DNA of 15,554 bases from a bacterium (GTDB lineage Bacteria; NPL-UPA2; JAUVJM01). Shown here one piece after another: positions 6,802 through 14,007 of this stretch (its first letter is position 1; every line of letters begins with the position of its first letter). Made by a program: the position numbers and the translations under genes. The notes under the pieces are model-generated. The model made no database searches, was not told the origin of the DNA, and was given only the letters and a program-made list of their open reading frames with translations. The stretch is taken from the NCBI GenBank assembly GCA_030596585.1, contig JAUVJM010000022.1, positions 1-15,554 on the forward strand, in the 5' to 3' direction.

Positions 6802-8167
6802 AAAGTGTTTTTCTTGCCTTTCTGAGCATTCGCCTGACTTCTCCGGGAGACGTCCCTCCAAGAGATTTCTTCCTTTTCACGGAACCGGCTGCAGAAACCA
6901 ATTTCACTACTTCCTGCCCGAAACCAAAGGAACGAAAATCTTCTTTCCCCAAATCCTCGAACGACTTCCGGTTCTCCATGCAGAAGCGGACCAACTTCCC
7001 GACTCTCTCATGAGCTTCGCGGAAAGAAACACCTTTCGCAACAAGATGCTCTGCCAGATCCGTCGCCACGGTAAAACCTTCCCCTGCCAGGCTGTTAAGC
7101 CTGTCAGCATTCAGGCGGACAGCCCTCAAGAACACAGGATAAACCCCGAGCGCTTTCTTCAAAGTATCAACCGTATCAAAGAGAGATTCTTTATCCTCCT
7201 GCATATCCCGGTTATAGGAAAGAGGCAGTCCTTTCATCATGGTAAGCGTATTCACGAGATTGCCGTATGCCCTTCCGCATTTGCCGCGAATAAGCTCGGG
7301 AACGTCGGGATTTTTCTTCTGGGGCATCATGCTGCTGCCGGTAAGAACACTATCACCAATCTCTATGAAGCCAAACTCAGGAGAAGCCCACATAATGAGT
7401 TCCTCGGAAAGACGCGAAAGATGCATCATCAACAAAGCACCGCAGAAGAGAAACTCCGCCGCGAAATCCCTGTCGCTAACAGCGTCGATACTGTGCTCAC
7501 ACACGTTCGAAAATCCGAGTTGCTTGGCCAGGAACATCCTGTCTATAGGCAGAGTCGTTCCGGCAAAAGCTCCGGCGCCCAAAGGCAAACAGTCCACCCT
7601 CTTCATGCAATCTTTCAGCCTTTCTACATCACGTTGGAGCATGTAATAATACGTCAGAATGTGGTGCGAGAAAAGCACCGGCTGGGCATGCTGAAGGTGT
7701 GTAAATCCAGGCATTACCACCTTGATATTCTGCTCAGCCAAATCCACAATACATTTCTGCATATTCTTTGTAAGTTTGAGGATATTCCCTATCTCGTCCC
7801 GAAGGAAAAGCCTGAGGTCCAGAGCAACCTGGTCATTACGGCTCCTCGCCGTATGAAGTTTGCCCGCAGGCTCACCTATCTTCCGATGCAGACGTTTCTC
7901 AACGGAAAGATGGATGTCTTCATCAGCCGCCTTAAACCTGAACTTCCCCGATTTAATCTCGCCCGCGATTTCTTTCAGCCCCTTTATTATAAGGTTTTTC
8001 TCCCGGAGGCTAATAATCCTACAGCGGGCAAGCATCATCACGTGAGCGATACTTCCCTCTATGTCATACCCGGCAAGTCTCCTGTCAAATGCTATCGAAG
8101 CCGTGAAATCCTCCACCACGGGACTAACTTTCTCTTTGAATGCCCCACCCCAGAGTTTCTGAGTCAT
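6794..8167 (-). CDS. argH: argininosuccinate lyase
   Basis: ArgH cleaves argininosuccinate to arginine and fumarate, the last step of arginine synthesis. The protein is 457 residues, the normal length. It belongs to the fumarase/aspartase superfamily: the signature GSSMMPQKKNPD is at 277-288, the THLQHAQP region with the catalytic His/Thr segment at about 156-163, and the SRNDQVALD substrate region at about 109-117. It begins with the typical MTQKLWGGAF. Its ATG overlaps the argG stop in an ATGA, with a weak G-rich Shine-Dalgarno, so translation is probably coupled to argG. Its end overlaps the lysA-dapF start by 8 bases, suggesting coupling into the lysine genes. No missing residues or disruption are seen. 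Confidence 0.97.
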   Translation of the reverse strand: MTQKLWGGAFKEKVSPVVEDFTASIAFDRRLAGYDIEGSIAHVMMLARCRIISLREKNLIIKGLKEIAGEIKSGKFRFKAADEDIHLSVEKRLHRKIGEPAGKLHTARSRNDQVALDLRLFLRDEIGNILKLTKNMQKCIVDLAEQNIKVVMPGFTHLQHAQPVLFSHHILTYYYMLQRDVERLKDCMKRVDCLPLGAGAFAGTTLPIDRMFLAKQLGFSNVCEHSIDAVSDRDFAAEFLFCGALLMMHLSRLSEELIMWASPEFGFIEIGDSVLTGSSMMPQKKNPDVPELIRGKCGRAYGNLVNTLTMMKGLPLSYNRDMQEDKESLFDTVDTLKKALGVYPVFLRAVRLNADRLNSLAGEGFTVATDLAEHLVAKGVSFREAHERVGKLVRFCMENRKSFEDLGKEDFRSFGFGQEVVKLVSAAGSVKRKKSLGGTSPGEVRRMLRKARKTLYA

Positions 8168-9345
8168 TTTCGCTGCCCCCGAAACGGTAATCCCCAGAGT
8201 TGAATAAAACCCTTTGCCGCCGCATGGTCAAAGCTATCTCCCTCCTCATACGTGGCAAGAGCCTTTTCGTAAAGTGAATAAGGTGATTTCCGCGAGACTG
8301 CCTGGCATGTGCCCCTGTAGAGCTTAAGCCTGACAGTTCCCGTTACTTTCTCCTGAGTGCTTGTGACGAAAGCATCAAGCGCCTCTCTCAGTCGAGTATA
8401 CCATAAACCATAGTATACGACTTCCGCAAACTTGCGTGAAACCCCCTGCTTGAAATGCGCCGTTTCTCTATCAAGCACCAGATTCTCCAACTCCGTATGA
8501 GCAATATCAAGAATAGCAGCCGCCGGAGCCTCATACACCTCTCTCGACTTAATTCCCACTAACCGGTTTTCCACAAGGTCAACCCTTCCAACTCCGTGTT
8601 CCCCGCCAAGCTTGTTCAGAATTTCCACAAGCTCTATACATCCATAATCTTTCCCGTCAATCTTCAGCGGAATACCGTTCTCGAAATATATCTCAACGTA
8701 CCGGGACTCATCCGGTGCCTTAGCCGGACTGGCAGTAACCTGGTATGCCTTTTCCGGAACCTCCTGCCACGGGTCCTCCAGCTCTCCGCACTCAATACTC
8801 ACGCCCCATATGTTCCTGTCAATACTGTAAGAGCTTTTTTTCGTCGCGGAAACCGGAATACTGTATTTCTTTGCATACTCAATTTCTTCCGTCCTGGTCT
8901 TCAGCGACCACTCACGCAAAGGCGCAACCACTTTCAGGGATGGATTCAGAGCGCCAAAAGCAAGTTCGAATCTAACCTGGTCATTCCCCTTTCCCGTACA
9001 GCCGTGCGCTACAAACTCTGCTCCTTCTTCCTCGGCAATCTCCACGACCCTCTTCGCAATGAGCGGGCGCCCGAGAGCCGTTGCCAGAAGATACTTCTCT
9101 TCGTACCGTGCTCCGGACCTGAGGGCAGGGAATGCATAATCTTTGAGAAAGGTCTCTCTCATATCCTCAATGTAAATCTTTGCGGCACCGCTTCCGAGAG
9201 CTTTTTTCTTCAGTTCATCATGATTCAGCCCCTGACCTAAATCTGCGGAAAAAGCAATCACATCAAGTCCCTTTTCTTCCTTCAGCCACTTCAGGCACAC
9301 CGAAGTATCCAACCCTCCCGAATAAGCCAGCACGACTTTAGCCAT
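8164..9345 (-). CDS. argG: argininosuccinate synthase
   Basis: ArgG joins citrulline and aspartate using ATP, through a citrullyl-AMP intermediate, to give argininosuccinate. The protein is 393 residues, typical of the short bacterial form. The N-terminal PP-loop AYSGGLDTS is at residues 7-15, followed by AFSADLGQG. HGCTGKGNDQVRFE (ATP and citrulline contacts) is near residue 115, and the conserved KKSSYSIDRNIWGVSIE segment near 170. The start ATG overlaps the argF stop by one base (TAATG) and has AGGAGA upstream. The gene ends in a 4-base ATGA overlap with argH. Tight packing argF-argG-argH indicates one mRNA. Confidence 0.97.
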   Translation of the reverse strand: MAKVVLAYSGGLDTSVCLKWLKEEKGLDVIAFSADLGQGLNHDELKKKALGSGAAKIYIEDMRETFLKDYAFPALRSGARYEEKYLLATALGRPLIAKRVVEIAEEEGAEFVAHGCTGKGNDQVRFELAFGALNPSLKVVAPLREWSLKTRTEEIEYAKKYSIPVSATKKSSYSIDRNIWGVSIECGELEDPWQEVPEKAYQVTASPAKAPDESRYVEIYFENGIPLKIDGKDYGCIELVEILNKLGGEHGVGRVDLVENRLVGIKSREVYEAPAAAILDIAHTELENLVLDRETAHFKQGVSRKFAEVVYYGLWYTRLREALDAFVTSTQEKVTGTVRLKLYRGTCQAVSRKSPYSLYEKALATYEEGDSFDHAAAKGFIQLWGLPFRGQRK

Positions 9346-10256
9346 TATTGTTCTCCTAATAACAGGGAAAGTATCCCCTTCTGCACATGGAGCCTGTTTT
9401 CTGCCTGATCAAACACAATTGACTGCGGGCTATCCATGACAGCATCCGTTATTTCTTCTCCACGGTGCGCCGGAAGGCAGTGCATCACCAGAGAATCCTT
9501 ACCAGTCTTCTTGAGAAGTTCCTTTGTAACCCGGTAACTCTCAAATGCCTTTTCCCTCTCGCCTTTTTCTATTTCATTCCCCATACTCGTCCACACGTCG
9601 GTATACACAACATCAGCACCTTTAACCGCCTCCAGTACATCATTCGTGACTTCTAACCCAGCCCCGGACTCCTTCGCATCCTCCAAAGCTTCCCGGACAA
9701 CCTCAGGCAGAGGTTCGTAGCCCGGCGGCGTGGCGATGGATAACTCCCACCCGACCTTCGCCGCACCGTACAGCCATGAATGGGCAACGTTGTTACCGTC
9801 CCCGACAAAAGCTACCTTCATCCTGTCATTGCCCCTCTTCTCGCGTATTGTATAGATGTCACTTAACACCTGGCACGGGTGCAATTTGTCAGAAAGCCCG
9901 TTTATGACCGGCGCACTTGAAGCCTGCGTCATCTCAAGCACTCTGCCATGTGCAAACGTCCTGAGCACAATCCCATCCACGTAGCGCGACAGAACCTTTC
10001 CGGCATCACCGATTGATTCTCTCACTCCAAGTTGCACATCGCTCTGACCCAAATAAATGGAGTACCCCCCAAGCTGAAACATTGCCACCTCAAACGATAC
10101 GCGGGTCCTTCCCGAAGGCTTCTCGAAAATAAGCGCCAGAGTCTTGCCGGAAAGCGGAGCTTCACCCGACACTCCTTTCTCCTTGAGGTCCTGCGTCCTC
10201 GAGAAAATTCCTTCTATTACATCTCTCTTCAAGTCATGAATAGAAATAAGATTCAC
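9345..10256 (-). CDS. argF: ornithine carbamoyltransferase
   Basis: This enzyme makes citrulline from ornithine and carbamoyl phosphate in the cytosol. It is 303 residues, normal for a trimeric OTC. The carbamoyl-phosphate loop is KPSGRTR (46-52), with Gly where Thr is usual, plus HPCQ (126-129). Ornithine-site motifs are DVWTSMG (220-226) and HCLPAHR (259-265, catalytic Cys260). The SMG motif separates it from aspartate carbamoyltransferase. The start is GTG 10256, with AGGAG 7 bases upstream and the usual N-terminus MNLISIHDL. An out-of-frame ATG at 10260 is only 3 bases from the same Shine-Dalgarno and encodes an 8-residue peptide. The gene lies 150 bases after argD, across the second 82-base repeat. 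Confidence 0.96.
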   Translation of the reverse strand: MNLISIHDLKRDVIEGIFSRTQDLKEKGVSGEAPLSGKTLALIFEKPSGRTRVSFEVAMFQLGGYSIYLGQSDVQLGVRESIGDAGKVLSRYVDGIVLRTFAHGRVLEMTQASSAPVINGLSDKLHPCQVLSDIYTIREKRGNDRMKVAFVGDGNNVAHSWLYGAAKVGWELSIATPPGYEPLPEVVREALEDAKESGAGLEVTNDVLEAVKGADVVYTDVWTSMGNEIEKGEREKAFESYRVTKELLKKTGKDSLVMHCLPAHRGEEITDAVMDSPQSIVFDQAENRLHVQKGILSLLLGEQ

Positions 10257-10320
10257 TCATTCACTCCTTTATGCTCTGATCTGTATTGTCTTCTCCCTCT
10301 TACCTATTTCTTCATACGCC

Positions 10321-10402
10321 TGTCATTCCCGCGAAAGCGGGAATCCAGAGAACGCCGCAGTCGTGCTGGAATCCTGGATTCCGCATCAAGTGCGGAATGA
10401 CA
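10321..10402. repeat. 82-base palindromic repeat, copy 2
   Basis: Same length and orientation as the copy at 4624-4705, with TGTCA/TGACA ends and the hairpins ATTCCCGC/GCGGGAAT, GGAATC/GATTCC and ATTCCGCA/TGCGGAAT. The hairpins here are closer to perfect than in copy 1. It fills most of the argD-argF gap and ends 4 bases before the argD stop codon. Confidence 0.92.
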
Positions 10403-10406
10403 TTTC

Positions 10407-11594
10407 CTACGAGAGAACTTGTTCCAACACTCCCACCCCTGTATCAATCTCCTCCTCGGTAACAATTAGAGGAGGCAGGAAGCGTATGAACGTCTCAGCC
10501 GTACAGTTCAGCAAAACACCGCGCCCGGCACATTCTTTCACAATCTTCTTACAAGGGGAACTCAGTTCAATCCCCACCATTAGACCCTTCCCCCGCACGT
10601 CAACAACCTGCTCGTATTTATCCCTCAACCGGCAGAGCTTCTCAAAGAGGTAGTTTCCAAGAACCCCCGCCCTCTCCACCAGTTTCTCTTCACAGATTAC
10701 CTGAAAAACCGCAATGCCCGCCGCACAGGCAACAGGGTTACCTCCAAACGTTGACGCATGCGTCCCCGGCTGGAACACCCGCGCAACTTCTTCGGTAGCC
10801 AGCGCGGCTCCAAGTGGCAGCCCCCCGCCAAGAGGTTTGGCAAGAGTCATTATATCAGGTTTTATCCCATAATGCTCGTATGCAAAAAGTTTTCCCGTTC
10901 TCCCTAAACCACACTGGACCTCATCAACAATCAAAAGCAAGTTTCTCTCATCACATATCTTGCGGAGTCCTCTCATGTACTCTTCATTGGAAATCCTGTC
11001 TCCACCCTCTCCCTGTACAGGCTCCACCATAACGGCTATGGTTTCATCTCCCACTGCTTCTTCCACAGCCTCAAGGTCATTGAACGGAACGTACCCGAAG
11101 CCCGAAAGGAGCGGCCCGAACCCGGCTCTGATTCTCTCCTGTCCGGTCGCAGACAGAGTAGCCATGGTCCGGCCGTGGAATGATTTCTCCATAGTGATTA
11201 TTTCATATCTTCGCGGCTTCCCGTCATCTCCACTGCCAAACTTCCTGCTCAGTTTTATGGCGGCTTCGTTTGCCTCAGCCCCGCTATTGCAGAAAAACAC
11301 CCTATCAGCAAAGGAATTTTCCACTAACAGCTTCGCAAGCTCCGCCTGCGGCTGAGTGTAATAAAGGTTTGAGACATGAATAAGCTCCTGCGCCTGACGT
11401 TTGATAGCTTCCACCACCCTGGGATGGCAATGCCCGATTATGCTCACCCCTATACCGGACATCATATCAAGATACTCTTTCCCGTCAACGTCCCATACCC
11501 GCGTCCCCTTGCCTCTGACAAAAGCCGCCGCGCGCTCACCATAGGTATTCATCATGAAACTGCCAGCAAGTTCCGCCATCTCTCCACCGCTCAT
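10407..11594 (-). CDS. argD: acetylornithine aminotransferase
   Basis: ArgD is a class III PLP aminotransferase that forms N-acetylornithine from N-acetylglutamate semialdehyde and glutamate. Members may also use succinyl-DAP, but a DapL pathway makes that unnecessary here. Length is 395 residues, as expected. Motifs are SNLYYTQPQ (75-83), FFCNSGAEANEAAIK (100-114), FHGRT (139-143), DEVQ (224-227), the PLP Lys253 in TLAKPLGGG, and GGNPVACAAG. The ATG at 11594 has GAGGG 7 bases upstream; ATG 11579 is an in-frame alternative. It lies 84 bases after argB, with a strong GC hairpin between them, and 150 bases before argF. Context between argB and argF supports ArgD over GABA or ornithine aminotransferases. 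Confidence 0.95.
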   Translation of the reverse strand: MSGGEMAELAGSFMMNTYGERAAAFVRGKGTRVWDVDGKEYLDMMSGIGVSIIGHCHPRVVEAIKRQAQELIHVSNLYYTQPQAELAKLLVENSFADRVFFCNSGAEANEAAIKLSRKFGSGDDGKPRRYEIITMEKSFHGRTMATLSATGQERIRAGFGPLLSGFGYVPFNDLEAVEEAVGDETIAVMVEPVQGEGGDRISNEEYMRGLRKICDERNLLLIVDEVQCGLGRTGKLFAYEHYGIKPDIMTLAKPLGGGLPLGAALATEEVARVFQPGTHASTFGGNPVACAAGIAVFQVICEEKLVERAGVLGNYLFEKLCRLRDKYEQVVDVRGKGLMVGIELSSPCKKIVKECAGRGVLLNCTAETFIRFLPPLIVTEEEIDTGVGVLEQVLS

Positions 11595-11648
11595 TCCATA
11601 ACCCTCACTTCATTCCCTCTCTGTCCCCCACGAAATAAGTGGTTAAGT

Positions 11649-11667
11649 CCCCCCTTAATAAGGGGGG
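11649..11667. repeat. GC-rich hairpin between argB and argD
   Basis: CCCCCCTT (11649-11656) pairs perfectly with AAGGGGGG (11660-11667) around a 3-base loop. On the minus-strand transcript the stem is followed by ACTTAACC rather than a U-tract, so it is not a standard intrinsic terminator. C-run/G-run palindromes of this kind are common dispersed repeats. Confidence 0.6.
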
Positions 11668-11678
11668 TAGGGGGAGAT

Positions 11679-12530
11679 TTATTTTACAATCTCCGTCCCT
11701 ATGCCTTTGTCCGTGAATATTTCAAGGAGCAGGGCATGACTTATATTACCGTCAACAATATGTGCTTTCTTCACACCGGACCTGAGTGCTCTTACGCAAG
11801 CCCTCACTTTGGGAATCATGCCGCCGCTTATGACTTCGCCAGCTATCATTTCATCCAGTTTCTCAACTTCCAACGTGGGAATGAGAGACTCTTTCTCTTC
11901 CGGTTTCGTCATTATGCCCGGAACATCCGTCACAAGAACAAGTTTCTCAGCAGGTTCACCGGAGGCAATCTCTGCGGCAACGTCATCGGCATTCATATTG
12001 AGAAGCTCGCCGTTTTCGCCAAGACCCATTGGAGCGATTACGGGCACAACCACACTTTCATCCCGGCGTATAAGTGGAAGCCTATCGTCAAACTCAACTA
12101 CCTCGCCCACATGACCCAGGTCGTCACTGAGTTTCTTCGCCCGAAGAAATCCCATTTGCCTTCCGTCATACCCAATTGCATCTCCACCTGCTTCTTCAAT
12201 GAGATGGACTAACTCCTCGTTTATTTCCGTGAGGATCCTCCCCACTATGTTCAGCGTCTCTTCGTCGGTCACCCTCAGACCGTTGACGAAGCTCGGCGAT
12301 TTGCCCGCCGCCTTCATTGCCTCACTTATGGCAGGACCGCCGCCGTGGACAAGATACGGTCTGATTCCCACCAGGCTCATGAATACGATATCCTGAACGA
12401 TGTCTTTCTTGCGCTCCTCATTCGCAATAATACTTCCCCCATACTTGATGACAACCATTTTCCCACGGAAGCGCTTTATGTAAGGAAGGGCTTCCATCAA
12501 CACATTTACTTTTTCTATTGCCTTTTGCAT
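11679..12530 (-). CDS. argB: acetylglutamate kinase, probably arginine-sensitive type
   Basis: ArgB phosphorylates N-acetylglutamate, the usual control point of the acetyl-recycling arginine pathway. The protein is 283 residues with amino-acid-kinase motifs KYGGS (29-33), HGGG (62-65), FVNGLRVTD (81-89), NMNADDVAAEIA (178-189) and LVTDVPG (199-205). It carries an N-terminal extension (residues 1-22, EALPYIKRFRG) that the 258-residue arginine-insensitive E. coli enzyme lacks. In characterised enzymes such as those of Thermotoga and Pseudomonas this helix builds the arginine-inhibited hexamer. Feedback inhibition is therefore likely, but is inferred. The ATG at 12530 gives the normal N-terminus, yet no clear Shine-Dalgarno precedes it. 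It lies 153 bases after argJ, across a palindromic element. Confidence 0.95.
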   Translation of the reverse strand: MQKAIEKVNVLMEALPYIKRFRGKMVVIKYGGSIIANEERKKDIVQDIVFMSLVGIRPYLVHGGGPAISEAMKAAGKSPSFVNGLRVTDEETLNIVGRILTEINEELVHLIEEAGGDAIGYDGRQMGFLRAKKLSDDLGHVGEVVEFDDRLPLIRRDESVVVPVIAPMGLGENGELLNMNADDVAAEIASGEPAEKLVLVTDVPGIMTKPEEKESLIPTLEVEKLDEMIAGEVISGGMIPKVRACVRALRSGVKKAHIVDGNISHALLLEIFTDKGIGTEIVK

Positions 12531-12540
12531 ATTAAAAACA

Positions 12541-12562
12541 GCGGTCAGTGTTTAGTGATCAG
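12541..12562 (-). repeat. CAGTG/TTAGTG repeat fragment before argB
   Basis: The plus-strand run GCGGTCAGTGTTTAGTGATCAG resembles the CAGTGG tandem at 806-834, with degenerate 7-8 base units. It lies within 11 bases of the argB start, in the space where a leader or ribosome-binding site would be expected. Confidence 0.4.
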
Positions 12563-12587
12563 TTATGAATATTCGTAAATATTCTGT

Positions 12588-12662
12588 CGACGATGTCATT
12601 CTGAGCGTAGCGAAGAATCTCTATAGATTCTTCGTCGCTTCACTCCTCAGAATGACACGTCG
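12588..12662. repeat. palindromic intergenic element between argJ and argB
   Basis: The outer arms GTCATTCTGAG (12595-12605) and CTCAGAATGAC (12646-12656) pair over 11 bases. The inner arms CGAAGAATCT (12611-12620) and AGATTCTTCG (12625-12634) pair over 10 around a 4-base loop. CGACG/CGTCG extends the base. GTCATTCTGAG-type palindromes are widespread dispersed repeats. The region is bracketed by 12-base direct repeats (TTATGAATATTC) at 12563-12574 and 12684-12695; the second forms the argJ 3' end. Confidence 0.85.
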
Positions 12663-12683
12663 GGGACACGGTTCACTGAATGT

Positions 12684-13877
12684 TTATGAATATTCTTTAT
12701 TTATCCGGACGTAGTCCTCTGTCAGATCAGTCGTCCACACCGTGCAACTCTTTTTGCCCGCGCCAAGGGCAACAACTACTCTTACTTCATCTGCCGACAA
12801 AGACTTTCTTACTTTTTCCACGTCGTAGTTAACAGCAGCGCCTTTCATAACCTGCTCTTCCCCTATGGAAATAGACAGATTACCTTCGATTATCTCTACC
12901 CCGGCATTTCCCGCGGCAGAAGCTATCCTGCCCCAATTCGGACTCCCACCGGCCAACGCGGTCTTTACCAAATTCGAATTGGCTATGCTGAGGGCAATCT
13001 TTTTCGCGTCTTCCTCACTCCGCGCTCCCTCAACTTCTATCTCAATAAACTTCGCAGCCCCTTCACCGTCTTTTACTATCATCCTCGCCATGGAACTCAT
13101 TACGTGGGTAAGAGCTTTTTGGAAATCTCGGAAAGCCCTTGAGCCGGTCCCGATTTTCCTGTTGCCCGCAAGACCATTGGCAAGCACAATAACAGTATCG
13201 TTCGTGCTCCTGTCCCCATCTACTGTAATCCTGTGAAAGGTTTTCTCAACAGAATTCCCGAGAGCCTTCTCCAATGCCTGATTATCTATCCGCGCGTCAG
13301 TAGTTACAAAGCATAGCATCGTAGCCATGTCAGGGCATATCATGCCGGACCCCTTCGCCATAGCCCCGACGGTCAGGTCAATACCGGCTACCCGGAACCT
13401 CACTGCCTGTTCCTTCAAAAAAGAGTCCGTGGTCATTATTGCCCAAGCCGCCGCCGTGTTACCCCCATAATCAAGCCCCTTCACCAAACGCCCGGCAGCA
13501 CTGCTTATCATCTCGACAGGCAATGGCTTTCCTATAATCCCCGTAGAAGCAATGAGAACGTTCTCCTGTTCAATACCCAATTCACCTGCGACCGACCTCG
13601 TCACGGTCTTTGCATCTTTATAGCCTCTGGTTCCCGTGCAGGCATTTGCGTTCCCACTGTTTATGACAACCGCCCTCGCCCTCCCGCTTCTCAGATACCA
13701 ACGGCTGAGTCTCACAGGAGCCGCCTGAACGCTGTTTACAGTGAACACACCTGCGGCAACCGCCTCTTTCTCCGAGTAGATGAGAGCGAGGTCTTTGCCC
13801 TTCTTTTTTATTCCACAACGTATGCCGCTGGTTTTGAAGCCGGCAGGCGCCGTGATTCCTCCGGGGATTTCTTTCAT
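12684..13877 (-). CDS. argJ: glutamate N-acetyltransferase / ornithine acetyltransferase
   Basis: ArgJ moves the acetyl group from N-acetylornithine to glutamate, releasing ornithine and regenerating N-acetylglutamate. Some members also use acetyl-CoA; the sequence alone does not decide which type this is. The protein is 397 residues, the normal length. The self-cleavage site is visible in CPDMATML, with cleavage expected between Ala185 and the nucleophile Thr186, giving alpha and beta chains. Other family segments are NSGNANACTG (73-82), STGIIG (111-116), KGSGMI (175-180) and DGDRSTNDT. The MKEIPGGITAPAGF start is canonical. No Shine-Dalgarno exists: a promoter -10 box ends 7 bases before the ATG, so the mRNA is probably leaderless. 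It is the first gene of the arginine cluster. The usual partner argC is not beside it. Confidence 0.97.
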   Translation of the reverse strand: MKEIPGGITAPAGFKTSGIRCGIKKKGKDLALIYSEKEAVAAGVFTVNSVQAAPVRLSRWYLRSGRARAVVINSGNANACTGTRGYKDAKTVTRSVAGELGIEQENVLIASTGIIGKPLPVEMISSAAGRLVKGLDYGGNTAAAWAIMTTDSFLKEQAVRFRVAGIDLTVGAMAKGSGMICPDMATMLCFVTTDARIDNQALEKALGNSVEKTFHRITVDGDRSTNDTVIVLANGLAGNRKIGTGSRAFRDFQKALTHVMSSMARMIVKDGEGAAKFIEIEVEGARSEEDAKKIALSIANSNLVKTALAGGSPNWGRIASAAGNAGVEIIEGNLSISIGEEQVMKGAAVNYDVEKVRKSLSADEVRVVVALGAGKKSCTVWTTDLTEDYVRINKEYS

Positions 13878-13884
13878 AAGTAAA

Positions 13885-13914
13885 ATTATACCCGCCTAAA
13901 AGCTAAGAAGTCAA
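13885..13914 (-). promoter_or_regulatory. near-consensus sigma70-type promoter for the arg operon
   Basis: On the minus strand TTGACT (13914-13909) is followed by an 18-base spacer and TATAAT (13890-13885). The expected start point, 6-8 bases after the -10 box, coincides with or nearly touches the argJ ATG at 13877. No palindromic ARG-box-like operator is visible around it. Confidence 0.82.
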
Positions 13915-13934
13915 AAACAATCCGCCGTGTGCAC

Positions 13935-13973
13935 AAAACCAAAAAGTGAGCAGAAAAACCCAACTCTGCTCAC
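13935..13973 (-). terminator. intrinsic terminator of the rplM-rpsI unit
   Basis: The 9-base perfect stem GTGAGCAGA (13946-13954) / TCTGCTCAC (13965-13973) encloses a 10-base loop. In the minus-strand RNA it is followed by TTTTTGGTTTT. It lies 34 bases after the rpsI stop and about 20 bases before the argJ -35 box, so it separates the ribosomal unit from the arg operon. Confidence 0.88.
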
Positions 13974-14007
13974 CCCTTGCACTTTGCCTTCCGAGTTTTC
14001 TTTATAT

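Noticed and set aside
6802..6861. Upstream ATG 6861 as the lysA-dapF start
   Set aside because: It would add 20 residues unlike LysA and overlap argH by 68 bases. ATG 6801 gives the usual LysA N-terminus and a short coupling overlap.
3486..8203. Long plus-strand open frames opposite real genes, e.g. 3486-4448 opposite dapA and 7010-8203 opposite argH
   Set aside because: They lie antisense to genes with full catalytic motifs, show no recognisable domains, and have low-complexity, Arg/Ser/His-rich translations typical of reverse-strand reading.
11649..11667. GC-rich hairpin between argB and argD as a terminator
   Set aside because: The stem is strong but no U-tract follows on the coding strand, and co-directional pathway genes continue.
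12563..12590. GAATATTC palindromes as ArgR operator (ARG box)
   Set aside because: The half-site spacing does not fit the TGAAT-4-ATTCA pattern, and the sites lie between argJ and argB within repeat material rather than at the operon promoter.
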